This document shows, in pieces, positions 27,216 through 35,527 of a stretch of 64,000 nucleotides of DNA. Location of the stretch: the NCBI RefSeq assembly GCF_001905505.1, contig NZ_LIPG01000007.1, forward strand, positions 372,001 to 436,000. Reading direction: 5' to 3'. Position 1 is the stretch's first letter, and each line of letters starts with the position of its first letter. The notes beneath the pieces were generated by a model. It ran no database searches. It saw only the letters and a list, made by a program, of their open reading frames with translations, and had not been told where the DNA came from. Both the position numbers and the translations under genes were made by a program. This stretch comes from Streptomyces sp. CB02058 (lineage in GTDB: Bacteria > Actinomycetota > Actinomycetes > Streptomycetales > Streptomycetaceae).

Positions 27216-27274
27216 TTCGCTGTTTCCACCCGTCGGTGTGATGCGCGCCACCATCCGGGTGCCCGGGTTCTGAC

Positions 27275-27988
27275 ATGCGCGATCATGGCCACATGGACAC
27301 ACGTTTCCTCGGCATTCCCGAACTGGCCGACGCAGAGGTGCCGCCCGTGGCGGTCGTCGTCGATGTCATGCGTGCGTTCACGGTGGCCGCCTGGGCCTTC
27401 GCCCAGGGCGCGGAGAAGATCGTTCTCGCCGAGTCGCTGGACGATGCCCTGGCTCTCAAGGCTCGCCACCCGGAGTGGGTGGCGCTCAAGGACGGTGCTC
27501 CCGCGCCCGGGTTCGACACCGTCAACTCGCCCGGCCTGCTGCGCTCCCTCGACCTCGGCGGAAGGACCGTCGTACAGAAGACCACGGCGGGGACGGTCGG
27601 CGCGCTCGCGGTCAAGGAAGCGAAGCTGGTGCTGTGCGCGAGCTTCGTGGTGGCGGAGGCGACGGCACGGCTCCTGCGGACCCGCGCGTGCGACAGCGTC
27701 ACGTACGTGGTCACCGGCGAGGACGGGCGCGCCGATGAAGACCTGGCGTGCGCTCAGTACATCGCCGGGCGGGCCACCGGGGCCGGGACGGACGCGGCCG
27801 GGTACCTCCGCCGCGCGGGCGAGTCGCGCGCCGCGTCCGAGCTGGCGGAGGGTGTGCGCCAGGGTGTCCATCCCGACGACATCGCGCTCTGCCTGGAACT
27901 CGACCGGTTCCCCTTCGCCATGGTGGCGACCTCGGAGGACCCGCTCATGGTCCTCCGCCCGTACGCCATGCCCTCGGCGGGACACTGA
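27275..27988 (+). CDS. comB: 2-phosphosulfolactate phosphatase-like protein (ComB family)
   Basis: A 237-residue ComB-fold protein; relatives begin at MDTRFLGIPEL, so the in-frame ATG at 27293 may be the true start. Conserved family segments include VVVDVMRAFTVAAWAF, NSPGLLRSLDLGGRTVVQKT and EDLACAQYIAGRA. ComB hydrolyses 2-phosphosulfolactate in coenzyme M synthesis. Streptomyces lack that pathway, so the bacterial substrate is uncertain. A promoter overlapping the rifamycin-associated element lies upstream. Confidence 0.8.
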   Translation: MRDHGHMDTRFLGIPELADAEVPPVAVVVDVMRAFTVAAWAFAQGAEKIVLAESLDDALALKARHPEWVALKDGAPAPGFDTVNSPGLLRSLDLGGRTVVQKTTAGTVGALAVKEAKLVLCASFVVAEATARLLRTRACDSVTYVVTGEDGRADEDLACAQYIAGRATGAGTDAAGYLRRAGESRAASELAEGVRQGVHPDDIALCLELDRFPFAMVATSEDPLMVLRPYAMPSAGH

Positions 27989-28002
27989 CACCTCGTCGTT
28001 CA

Positions 28003-28039
28003 CGGTGGAACGCGGCGGGGTCGTGGGGGCGTTCCACCG
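28003..28039. terminator. Bidirectional terminator between comB and the VOC gene
   Basis: An 11-bp perfect stem (CGGTGGAACGC / GCGTTCCACCG) with a 15-nt G-rich loop fills the gap between two convergent stop codons. Confidence 0.65.
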
Positions 28040-28061
28040 CCGTCAGGACGTTCGCGGTGCC

Positions 28062-28496
28062 TCAGTCGAGACAGAACTCGTTGCCCTCGACGTCCCGCAT
28101 CAGGATGCAGGACTCGTCGACGCCGTCGGCGAGCAGTGTGCGCTCACGCACCGCGCCGAGCGCCGTCAGCCGCGCGCACTCCTTCTCGAGCGCGGCGAGG
28201 CGCTCGTCGCCCACGAGCCCGGTGCCGACGCGCACGTCGAGATGCACCCGGTTCTTGACGACCTTCCCTTCGGGAACACGCTGGAAGTACAGGCGCGGAC
28301 CGGCACCGGAGGGATCGACGCAGGCGAACGACGCCCCCTGACGCTCGGGCACCAGCGAGCGATCGTAATCGGCCCAGGTGTCGAACCCCTCGGGCGGCGG
28401 CGGTACGACGTACCCCAGCACCTCGCACCAGAACCGGGCGACGCGCTCGGGTACCGCGCAGTCGAAGGTGACTTGGACCTGCCTGATCGACGTCAT
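28062..28496 (-). CDS. VOC-family (glyoxalase-like) protein
   Basis: A 144-residue single-fold VOC protein of the type with opening QVTFDCAVPERVARFWCEVL and a C-terminal MRDVEGNEFCLD, the Glu being the usual metal ligand. The segment KNRVHLDVRVG supplies the His ligand. I chose the ATG that begins MTSIRQ; the longer frame upstream runs through GC-rich non-family sequence. The substrate is unknown; these proteins are often annotated as glyoxalase or bleomycin-resistance-like without proof. Confidence 0.85.
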   Translation of the reverse strand: MTSIRQVQVTFDCAVPERVARFWCEVLGYVVPPPPEGFDTWADYDRSLVPERQGASFACVDPSGAGPRLYFQRVPEGKVVKNRVHLDVRVGTGLVGDERLAALEKECARLTALGAVRERTLLADGVDESCILMRDVEGNEFCLD

Positions 28497-28688
28497 CGGC
28501 ACACCATAGTGGCGCGGCCTCGACCGGTCCCTCGAATATCGCCCGAGGCGGCCGAGGTGCCGCGCCCGGCGAGCCCCGTCGGTGGCGGCACGTCTCCGGC
28601 AGCCGCGGCGGAGGGACACCGCGAGGCCTGTCCGGAACACCTCACGCCCGCACGGCCCTGCGGAGCTCGGCATGCCACGGGCGTGCTT

Positions 28689-29089
28689 TCACGCAGGATC
28701 GCTGCGGGCCTCCACGTACAAGGTCTCGTCGTCGTGCACAGCCCGGTCCAGAACGTACGGTCGGCCAACGGCAGAGGGTCTCGCACATCCAGACCGATGA
28801 AATAGCACTCGTCGTCGACGCGGTACAAGCGTCCGGGCTCGGTGGCGGTGTCGAAGGAAGCCAGCCCTACCCGGTCGGTGTTCAGGCACACTGTGGATCT
28901 CTCGCCCCATGATCCGAACTGGATGCCCTCCAGCCCCAGAGTGCGCAGTTACTCCCGGCCGAACGCGCGGCCCGACGACTCGACTAGGGAGCGGCAGCGG
29001 ATCGGCCTGTCGGCCTCTTCCGCCTCCCAGGTCCATTCCGCCACCGCGCTGCTCGGCCGAGGTTCCTCGTCGGTCCTGTCGGGGGTCAC
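28689..29089 (-). pseudogene. Broken hypothetical gene (in-frame stop plus frameshift)
   Basis: A GTG start behind AAGGAGACCT opens a frame of 46 codons ending at TAA (28949-28951). The same frame continues with protein-like sequence (LRTLGLEGIQFGSWGERSTV, then GRLYRVDDECYFIGLDVRDP). Near 28770 the protein-like frame changes, giving YVLDRAVHDDETLYVEARSD and a stop. Ribosome site, length and sequence quality suggest a once-functional protein of about 130 residues of unknown family. Sequencing error could explain one lesion but hardly both. Confidence 0.6.
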
Positions 29090-29144
29090 CAGGTCTCCTT
29101 GACGGTTTCCAGCGCGGTCATCACCACGTCGACGAGGACTGCGG

Positions 29145-29491
29145 TCAGGGGGGCGGGGAGCCTGCGGTCCTGCGTACGGGAGCGCAGTCGGAGTCCATCA
29201 GCACCATGGGTATCTCGTCCGGGCCAGCCGCGCACCCTCGTTCCGGGCCTTTGCCACCCGGAATCCCTTGTCCTCCTGGAAGTAGTACGTGAGGCGCAGG
29301 CTGTCCGCGAACGACGCGACGACCTCGGCCGTTCCGTCGGATGAACCGTCATCCGCGACGATGACCTCGAACAGCTCATTCGAAATGCTCTGGCGGGACA
29401 GTCCGAGTAGCCCCATGCGTAAGAATTCCGCGCGGTTATAGGTGGGCATTACCACCGAAATCAATGTCTCGTTCACCCTGTTCGTTGCCAC
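29145..29491 (-). pseudogene. Truncated, frameshifted family-2 glycosyltransferase
   Basis: A GTG start after GGAAAGGGG gives ISVVMPTYNRAEFLRMGLLG and EVIVADDGSSDGTAEVVASF, the nucleotide-sugar-binding start of GT-A family 2. After NEGARLAR the frame ends. A one-base shift near 29215 restores DEIPMVLMDSDCAP, containing the DxD motif DSD, and then stops again. The acceptor-binding half is missing, so the product cannot be active. Confidence 0.75.
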
Positions 29492-29720
29492 GCGCTTACC
29501 CCTTTCCGGGCAGCTGAACGATGGTCCGAACCGTTCGAGTGCAGCGCAGAAAGTTACGTCACCGTGATCGCCGGCGCAAGGGTGTCGTCACGGTCGATCA
29601 GGCCGTGGGCATATGCGATGGACACCGATGACGGACGATGGTCGCCGGAAAAGTCACACACATCCCCCCAATTACCTCACCGTGGTGCACAAGTCGGACA
29701 AAATCCCGACGGGCCGCACA

Positions 29721-29733
29721 TCGAAACTTTCGA
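29721..29733 (+). promoter_or_regulatory. 13-bp palindrome TCGAAACTTTCGA upstream of the MFS promoter
   Basis: A perfect palindrome around a central base, 23 bases before the candidate -35 box. It is closely related to the TCGAA-N4-TTCGA sites at 9591, 31356 and 31715. Confidence 0.45.
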
Positions 29734-29756
29734 AGAAAGCACCCAATCATGCGATC

Positions 29757-29786
29757 TTGACGTCGGAGTGAGGCACTGTGTACGGT
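29757..29786 (+). promoter_or_regulatory. Candidate promoter of the MFS gene
   Basis: TTGACG and TACGGT are separated by 18 bases. Transcription would begin just upstream of the ribosome site AAGGAGG, giving a short leader. Confidence 0.45.
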
Positions 29787-29813
29787 GCACGATATTTAAG
29801 GAGGGCGAATTGC

Positions 29814-31076
29814 GTGTCCCGTCCGGAAGAAATGCATCACTCCGTCCGCAGGAGCGGTAAATTACTCAGCCCCGTCGGAGAAATAACTCCGCTGGCCGCC
29901 GCCGGAATCGTCGCTTCCATGGCGGTGGCCGCGTTCTCCTTCGTGACTACCGAGAACCTTCCCATCGGCCTTCTCTCATTGATCGCCGGCGACCTGAACA
30001 CATCCGTCTCGTCGGTCGGTCTACTCGTCACCTGCTACGGCCTCACGGTCGCCGTGGTATCCGTTCCGGCGGCAAAGCTGACACTCGGCATCCCCCGGCG
30101 GATTCTCCTCATCCGAATCCTCGGGATCTTCCTGGTGGCGACGTGGATCTCCGCCGCAGCGCCGTCGTACTGGGTACTGCTCCTCGCCCGGCTGCTCACC
30201 TCTCTGAGCCAGGCGGTCTTCTGGGCTGTGGTCGCTCCCACCGTCGCCGGCCTCTTCCAGCCCGCAGTGCGGGGGCGAATCCTCGCGCTGACGTTCTCGG
30301 GGGCCTCGCTGGGCGGCGTCCTGGGCGTTCCGGCTGCCACCTGGATCGGTCAGAGCTCGGGCTGGCGGATCGCGTTCATGGCGTTGAGCGGACTTACCGC
30401 CCTTGCTCTCGTCGTGGTGATCCTTCGGCTCCCGGACACCGATCCCGAGCACAATCACGCCTCCAGGGGTACCGATCCCGACCGCCGGGTGTACGCCCTG
30501 GTGGTCTCCGCGAACGCCTTGATGGTGGCCGGCGTGTTCACCACGTACACCTATCTCGTCGCGTTTCTGGACGAGGTGAGCGGTTTCGCCGCTCGGTCGA
30601 TCACGCCGATGCTGCTCGTCTACGGAGCCGCGGGAGTGCTGGGCGGCCTCGCGGCGGGTGCGGCATCGGACCGGTACCCGCGACTGGCCTTCACCGCGCC
30701 GAGTGCCGTGCTGGTCGGTGCGCTGGGAGGGCTCTACGCATTCGGAGAGGACAAGGGCGCGGTCATCGCCTGCGTCAGCCTCGCGGGCTTCGCCTGTGCG
30801 TGCGTCCCCATCGCCACCCAGAACCGGATCATGCAGGTGGCCCCCGGGAGCACCGATGTGGCATCGGCGGGGAACTCGGCCGCTTTCAATCTGGGCATCG
30901 CCTCCGGGGCACTGATCGGCGGCGTACTCGTCGAGACCGCCGATGTGCGCAGCGTCGCCCTCGTGGGCGCGGTGCTTGCGGCCGCGGCGCTCACGCTGGC
31001 CCTGATCGAACCCGCGCTGCCGAGGAGAGCTCCCGGCGGAAGCCCCCGGACCGGGGAGTGCCGGGCCGAGGGCTGA
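29814..31076 (+). CDS. MFS transporter (DHA1/AraJ-like efflux type)
   Basis: A 420-residue membrane protein with about 12 hydrophobic segments. The conserved loop between TM2 and TM3 is degenerate (AAKLTLGIPRRILL), while the TM4-TM5 region (LLLARLLTSLSQAVFWAVVA) and the GASLGGVLGVPAATWIGQ motif are typical of drug and sugar efflux DHA1 members. The GTG start is preceded by a strong AAGGAGG with 9-base spacing; the frame is open 12 codons further up without a ribosome site. Palindromic sites lie upstream and downstream. The substrate is unknown. Confidence 0.87.
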   Translation: MSRPEEMHHSVRRSGKLLSPVGEITPLAAAGIVASMAVAAFSFVTTENLPIGLLSLIAGDLNTSVSSVGLLVTCYGLTVAVVSVPAAKLTLGIPRRILLIRILGIFLVATWISAAAPSYWVLLLARLLTSLSQAVFWAVVAPTVAGLFQPAVRGRILALTFSGASLGGVLGVPAATWIGQSSGWRIAFMALSGLTALALVVVILRLPDTDPEHNHASRGTDPDRRVYALVVSANALMVAGVFTTYTYLVAFLDEVSGFAARSITPMLLVYGAAGVLGGLAAGAASDRYPRLAFTAPSAVLVGALGGLYAFGEDKGAVIACVSLAGFACACVPIATQNRIMQVAPGSTDVASAGNSAAFNLGIASGALIGGVLVETADVRSVALVGAVLAAAALTLALIEPALPRRAPGGSPRTGECRAEG

Positions 31077-31355
31077 ACACGGGTCGGAGCGGCTTCCGGC
31101 CCCCGCATGCCGACCGGGCGGTTACCACGGCGGACCATCGATGGCCCGCGAGGCGGACGAGGCGGACGTGGGGCCAGGCGACGCCGCCCGAACGCGGGTC
31201 GGCCCTTTCGGGTGGCTGCTGAGCCCGACCGATCGAGGGTTGTCGGCCGATCCCACCACTCGCCGTTTCGGCCCGGACAATTCCACTCCGCTTCCCGTAC
31301 ACGCAACCCGTTCCGCATGAAACTGAGCAGAGAAAAAAATTCCGGCAGACCTGAA

Positions 31356-31369
31356 TCGAATCGCTTCGA
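31356..31369 (+). promoter_or_regulatory. Operator candidate TCGAATCGCTTCGA
   Basis: An inverted repeat with TCGAA arms. It differs from the site at 31715 at a single base. Confidence 0.45.
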
Positions 31370-31714
31370 AAACAGGGCGACTCCAAGGCAGCCGGAGGTC
31401 GGCGTCAACGGCACATTCCGTTTACGCAGTGCACGAGCCGCCCTCGCCCTCAAGGCGAGTGGCCACCGCGGTGGCAGGGTGGAGCCGGCCGCACCGACGG
31501 CCGTAGCCGCCGGGCGCAACGAGATACTGGCTGGTCACGACGGCAGCGATGCCATTCAGGGAGAAATATCGCCCTCCCGGCGATCATGCGCCGAACGGGC
31601 CAGGTGCCGTCACATATCAGTCAGCGACATCTTAAATGCGTCGAAGACACCATTGCGCTACACATGGAAACAGATCGCAAAGACCTTGACGCCGCACGAG
31701 TTCGCTCCTTAGCA

Positions 31715-31728
31715 TCGAAACGCTTCGA
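31715..31728 (+). promoter_or_regulatory. Operator candidate TCGAAACGCTTCGA upstream of the oxidoreductase
   Basis: An inverted repeat with TCGAA arms and a central CG, as in LacI-family operators. It lies 132 bases before the GTG start of the oxidoreductase gene. Confidence 0.5.
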
Positions 31729-31860
31729 CGACCACCTGGCCACCATTCACCCCTTCTGATGCGTGGCAATGAGCAGACAGATTTCGGAGAGCTCACCCCA
31801 CTGCCGACTCGGAACGCACCGAACCGCAGATCGGGCAGCAGGCAGATACAGGAGATATCA

Positions 31861-32961
31861 GTGCGAATCGCCATAGTCGGCTGCGGATACGCGGCCGACT
31901 TCTACGCCATCACAGCACCCAACCATCCTCTGCTCGAAATCATAGGTGTGTACGATCGGGTCCCCGAGCGGCAGCAGGCATTCGCGGATTATCACGGGTT
32001 CAAGGGGTATGAGTCCCTCGACGCGTTACTGAATGATCCGGCAGTGGAGATCGTGGTCAACGTGACCAATCCGACCAGCCACGCCGCCGTGACCCGAGCA
32101 GCCCTGATGGCGGGTAAGCACGTCTATTCGGAAAAGCCTTTCGCGCTGGACCTCGGTGAGGCGAAGAGCCTGGTGGAGCTCGCGAAAGCACGCGGTCTGG
32201 AGCTTGGATCGGCGCCCTGCAACCTGCTCAGCGAAACGGCTCAGACCGTTTGGCAGGCCATACGGCGCGGCACCATCGGCACACCGCGCCTGGCCTACGC
32301 CGAACTCGACGCCGGCCCGCTCCTGCGGTTGCCCTTCCAGTCGTGGGTGAGCTCATCGGGCGCACCGTGGCCTTATCACGACGAACTCGTCACCGGCTGC
32401 ACCATCGAGCACGCCGGCTATTACCTGACCTGGCTCACGGCATTCTTCGGGCCGGCCACCCAGCTCACCGCGTTCGCCGGCTCGATCGTGCCCAAGGGCC
32501 ATCTCGTGGCGGACGAGTCCGAACTGGCTCCCGACTTCTCCGTAGCCTGCATGACGTTCGCCGACGGCGTGGTGGGCCGGGTGACCACGGGCATTTCCGC
32601 GCCCAATAACCAGTCGTTGCGCATCATCGGCGATGAAGGTGTCCTGGAAGTGGCGGACGGCGGGCACTTCGGATCACCCGTGTCCGTGACCTACGAGCCG
32701 GAGGGCGACCCCGTCGGGCTTCCCCTCGTCCGGGACACCGGGCGCCTCGCGGGCCTGGGCGATCACCACAACTACGACTTCGCCCGGGGCGTGGCGGACT
32801 TCGCGGCGGCTGTGGCCGGAAAGGACAAGTCGCACCTGCCGACGGATCACGCCCTGCACGTGCTGGAACTGACCCTGACCATGGCGAACGCGACGGAGGG
32901 CGTGGTCGCTCACCCCGAGACCACGTTCGCCCCCGTCCCGCCGATGCCCTGGGCCGTGTGA
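31861..32961 (+). CDS. Gfo/Idh/MocA-family oxidoreductase
   Basis: A 366-residue NAD(P)-dependent dehydrogenase. The N-terminal Rossmann motif is IAIVGCGYAADFY, and the catalytic-lysine segment is YSEKPFALDLGEA. The C-terminal beta-sheet domain contains IIGDEGVLEVADGG. GTG follows CAGGAG. Family members oxidise or epimerise sugars, inositols and related polyols. The LacI-type palindrome upstream supports sugar metabolism, and the MFS transporter gene lies upstream on the same strand. Confidence 0.9.
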   Translation: MRIAIVGCGYAADFYAITAPNHPLLEIIGVYDRVPERQQAFADYHGFKGYESLDALLNDPAVEIVVNVTNPTSHAAVTRAALMAGKHVYSEKPFALDLGEAKSLVELAKARGLELGSAPCNLLSETAQTVWQAIRRGTIGTPRLAYAELDAGPLLRLPFQSWVSSSGAPWPYHDELVTGCTIEHAGYYLTWLTAFFGPATQLTAFAGSIVPKGHLVADESELAPDFSVACMTFADGVVGRVTTGISAPNNQSLRIIGDEGVLEVADGGHFGSPVSVTYEPEGDPVGLPLVRDTGRLAGLGDHHNYDFARGVADFAAAVAGKDKSHLPTDHALHVLELTLTMANATEGVVAHPETTFAPVPPMPWAV

Positions 32962-33324
32962 GACACGGACCGTTCGCGACGCCTGCGTGGCGTGCGAGCC
33001 GCGGAGCCCGGTTCGGAGGCACACCTGCGGACAAGAGGGTGTGCCGGTGCCACCTGGAAGTCCGCAGGGACGGCTGAGCCTGCCGGTCGCGCCGATCTCC
33101 GCCCGGGGCCAGGCCTGTCTCCGGGCCGGGCCCTTGGCGGGGAGGCCCACGCGTCGTCCCGTCACGGACGCGGGCCTTGACCGGGGCCGGAGTGCGCGCG
33201 GCGCATTCGACGGCACTGGAGGGGTGACCAGGCCCGACTCCCCTCCAGTCGGCCACCGTACGAGCGGTGGCCCTTCGACGTTGCCGGTCGGCCCTGGTCT
33301 CATCCGATGGGGAAGACTGAGGCC
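32962..33324. other. 363-bp gap without a gene
   Basis: GC-rich, with no hairpin or frame I consider real. It separates the oxidoreductase from the hypothetical gene on the same strand. Confidence 0.35.
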
Positions 33325-34572
33325 ATGAGAGACATCGTTTTCACGCGCAGGAGCGGCTGGATCCCGAACGTGATCCTCGAGGACGGTGAGTTGAGGCTGA
33401 TGCTCGGCGCCGGTGCCGACGCCAACCATGAGCCTCGCACGTTCACTTTCCCGATCGGGGATGCCCATCTTGCGGTGATCCAGGAGGACCTGGGCAGACA
33501 CCTCCTGCTGTGGAGTGCGGTCCTTCCACTGTGCGACGCCGCCGGAACCCGGGGCAGTCTCGACGAGAACGCCGCCGCCGCGCTCCTGGACCCGATCCTT
33601 CTCTCCGCGCCCGCCGACGTCGACGCGCTCTTCCGGCGCATCCGGTGGGACAGGAGCCGGCTCATCGCCCACGGGGCTGACATCGATCTGCTCGAACGCG
33701 GTCAGGTCTGCGCGGCGATGCGCACGGCGACGGAGGCGTCCGACGGGAAACGCGCTCAGAAGTACGGCGCGGACCGCCGTCGCGCCGAACGCGGAGTGGT
33801 ACTCGGTCCGCTCGACGCCGCGCTTCTGATGTACACGGGCCAGTACCTGCACGGCGCGACGATTCCGAGGCGGACGCCTGCTGCCGTCGAGCCCGCGCTG
33901 CTGCCCGAGGTCATACGTGTGATCGCCACCGCGGAGCAGGCGTGCGCCGGCATGCGGATCGGCCGCGATCCGCGACGGGGCAAGCGTGCCACGGACAAGG
34001 GCGACTGGGACCGGATGGCCACGACCGTCGACGCGGCCGTGCGCCGCGCACACCCCGGCCTCGTCGATGACGCGGTGCGAACCGTGAGCTTCCTGATGTG
34101 CTCGGAGGCCGCGGACCGCTCCAGGAAAGCGCCCGTGGACGACGAGGAAGCCGATGGCTCCGGCGGAGGTACGAGGAGGACGCCCCTGTCGTTCACCGAC
34201 GACAAGGATGTCGAAAGGAAGTGGCTCCCCGGCAGTCCTCGCACTGCGACAGCGGATTTCTGGGAGTTCGTCGGCGATCGCTCCGCCTCGGACAACGAAG
34301 TGTTCACCATCGAGGACGAGACGCTGGGTGAAGGGATCCAGCTCCACTTCTACGCGGACTCCGCCGCCCGGATCACGACGGAACGCGAGGGCGGTGGCGG
34401 GTCGGATCCGGAGTACCGGGTCAAGTACAGCCTGGTCGACGGGATGCGCGGCTACCGGAGTCTGGTGAGCGCCTTCGTCCGCGGTGGCTGCGCCGCACTG
34501 GACCAGCACGGCCCCTGGATGGCGGATGTCGACGAGTTCGAGCGCGCGCGCCGGGAACGCAAGGCCGGGTAG
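33325..34572 (+). CDS. Hypothetical two-domain protein sharing its C-terminal domain with the 18.4-19.6 kb protein
   Basis: A 415-residue soluble protein starting MRDIVFTRRSGWIPNVI; an in-frame start 18 bases earlier is possible. The N-terminal 260 residues form one conserved-looking domain (TFTFPIGDAHLAVIQEDLGR, ALLMYTGQYLHGATIPRRT) resembling a Streptomyces-restricted DUF family. After a charged linker, the last ~120 residues (PLSFTDDKDVERKWLPGSP; EYRVKYSLVDGMRGYRSLV; ALDQHGPWMAD) match the first 115 residues of the protein at 18351-19556. No catalytic motif, signal or membrane segment is seen. Function unknown. Confidence 0.78.
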   Translation: MRDIVFTRRSGWIPNVILEDGELRLMLGAGADANHEPRTFTFPIGDAHLAVIQEDLGRHLLLWSAVLPLCDAAGTRGSLDENAAAALLDPILLSAPADVDALFRRIRWDRSRLIAHGADIDLLERGQVCAAMRTATEASDGKRAQKYGADRRRAERGVVLGPLDAALLMYTGQYLHGATIPRRTPAAVEPALLPEVIRVIATAEQACAGMRIGRDPRRGKRATDKGDWDRMATTVDAAVRRAHPGLVDDAVRTVSFLMCSEAADRSRKAPVDDEEADGSGGGTRRTPLSFTDDKDVERKWLPGSPRTATADFWEFVGDRSASDNEVFTIEDETLGEGIQLHFYADSAARITTEREGGGGSDPEYRVKYSLVDGMRGYRSLVSAFVRGGCAALDQHGPWMADVDEFERARRERKAG

Positions 34573-34868
34573 CCCCACCGGCACACGCGCACGCACCGCA
34601 GACCGCGCCAACTCCGCCGAACGGCTGGTCGGGCGCGCGTGAGTTCGCTCCACCGCTCCAGTTCGTCCGTGTGGCTGCCACTCGCTGATCCCAGGGCGAC
34701 CTCTTCGGCCTCCTCCGGTGCCGGCTCGCCCTGGCGGAAGAGCAACCCCGTGGCACGGGTACGCCCCTCGGCTCGCTCGTTCCCGTACCGTGATCGTCCT
34801 GCCGCATGGAATGTCCGTGTGTCCGGCCGTCCCGTGCGGGGAATCCGGTGGCGAACGATGGGACCGTG

Positions 34869-35273
34869 ATGAGCGAACTGGAGAAACCCGGCATCGAGAT
34901 TCCGGAGGGTGAGGCGCCCACCGAGCTGACGATCCGGGACATCGTGGTCGGGGAAGGGCCCGAGGCTCAGCCGGGCAGGGTCGTCCAGGTTCACTACGTA
35001 GGAGTCACCTTCGCGTCCGGAAGGGAGTTCGACTCCTCCTGGGAGCGGGACCGGCCGTTCAAGTTCGCCGTGGGCGGCGGCAAGGTCATCAAGGGCTGGG
35101 ACCGTGGAGTGAGGGGAATGAGGGTCGGCGGCCGGCGCCAGATCATCGTTCCTCCGCGCCTCGGTTACGGCAAGCAGTCCCCCACTGCCTCGATCCCGGC
35201 GAACTCGACGCTGATCTTCGTCGTCGACCTGCTCACGGTCGCGGGCGGCCCTCCGGAGCGACGCCCGGCCTGA
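34869..35273 (+). CDS. FKBP-type peptidyl-prolyl cis-trans isomerase
   Basis: A 134-residue single FKBP domain. Recognised family segments are VQVHYVGVTFASGREFDSSW, VIKGWDRGVRGMRVGGRR and IPANSTLIFVVDLL. Active-site residues (Tyr, Phe, Asp, Val-Ile and Trp) are in place. There is no signal peptide, so it acts in the cytoplasm as a folding catalyst. ATG overlaps an in-frame GTG one codon upstream, which could also start. Confidence 0.93.
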   Translation: MSELEKPGIEIPEGEAPTELTIRDIVVGEGPEAQPGRVVQVHYVGVTFASGREFDSSWERDRPFKFAVGGGKVIKGWDRGVRGMRVGGRRQIIVPPRLGYGKQSPTASIPANSTLIFVVDLLTVAGGPPERRPA

Positions 35274-35527
35274 CCGCCCTCGACCGGAAGCTGGTGCGGA
35301 TGTCGCCGCGCCCGATTCCTCCTCCGATTCCCCGCCCGTTCGTGTCTTCCCGGCGCACCAGGGCCGGTCATGGGCGCAGGCCGGTGTCGTATACCGGTTC
35401 CGCCGATGGGACAGGTTGCCTTTCCTGTCCGGCCTGCCGTTTACCTGTCACCCACGACGGTGAAACCGCGCCGATACACACCCCGCCTAGCGTCCATCAC
35501 CGGCATACGAGATGAGGGGTGCGCCAG

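Larger units (their letters stand above)
29492..29813. other. AT-richer regulatory region upstream of the MFS gene
   Basis: No gene seen. It holds an 11-bp palindrome CGAACCGTTCG (29527-29537), the TCGAA palindrome at 29721 and a candidate promoter at 29757, listed separately. The reduced GC fits a control region. Confidence 0.5.
31077..31860. other. 784-bp non-coding region with two TCGAA operators
   Basis: This is the second-longest gene-free stretch here, and its second half is unusually AT-rich for the window. Two near-identical 14-bp palindromes (31356, 31715) are the clearest features. A 201-codon plus-strand frame crosses it but shows no domain or ribosome site. Confidence 0.45.

Noticed and set aside
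31107..31712. 201-codon plus-strand frame between the MFS and oxidoreductase genes
   Set aside because: No ribosome site, domain or coding-like composition, and two palindromic operators fall inside or next to it. Treated as intergenic.
34421..34994. Minus-strand frames containing LFRQGEPAPEEAEEVALGSA
   Set aside because: The segment looks protein-like but the frame runs antisense into the FKBP gene and the hypothetical gene, with no start signal. Most likely chance in high-GC sequence.
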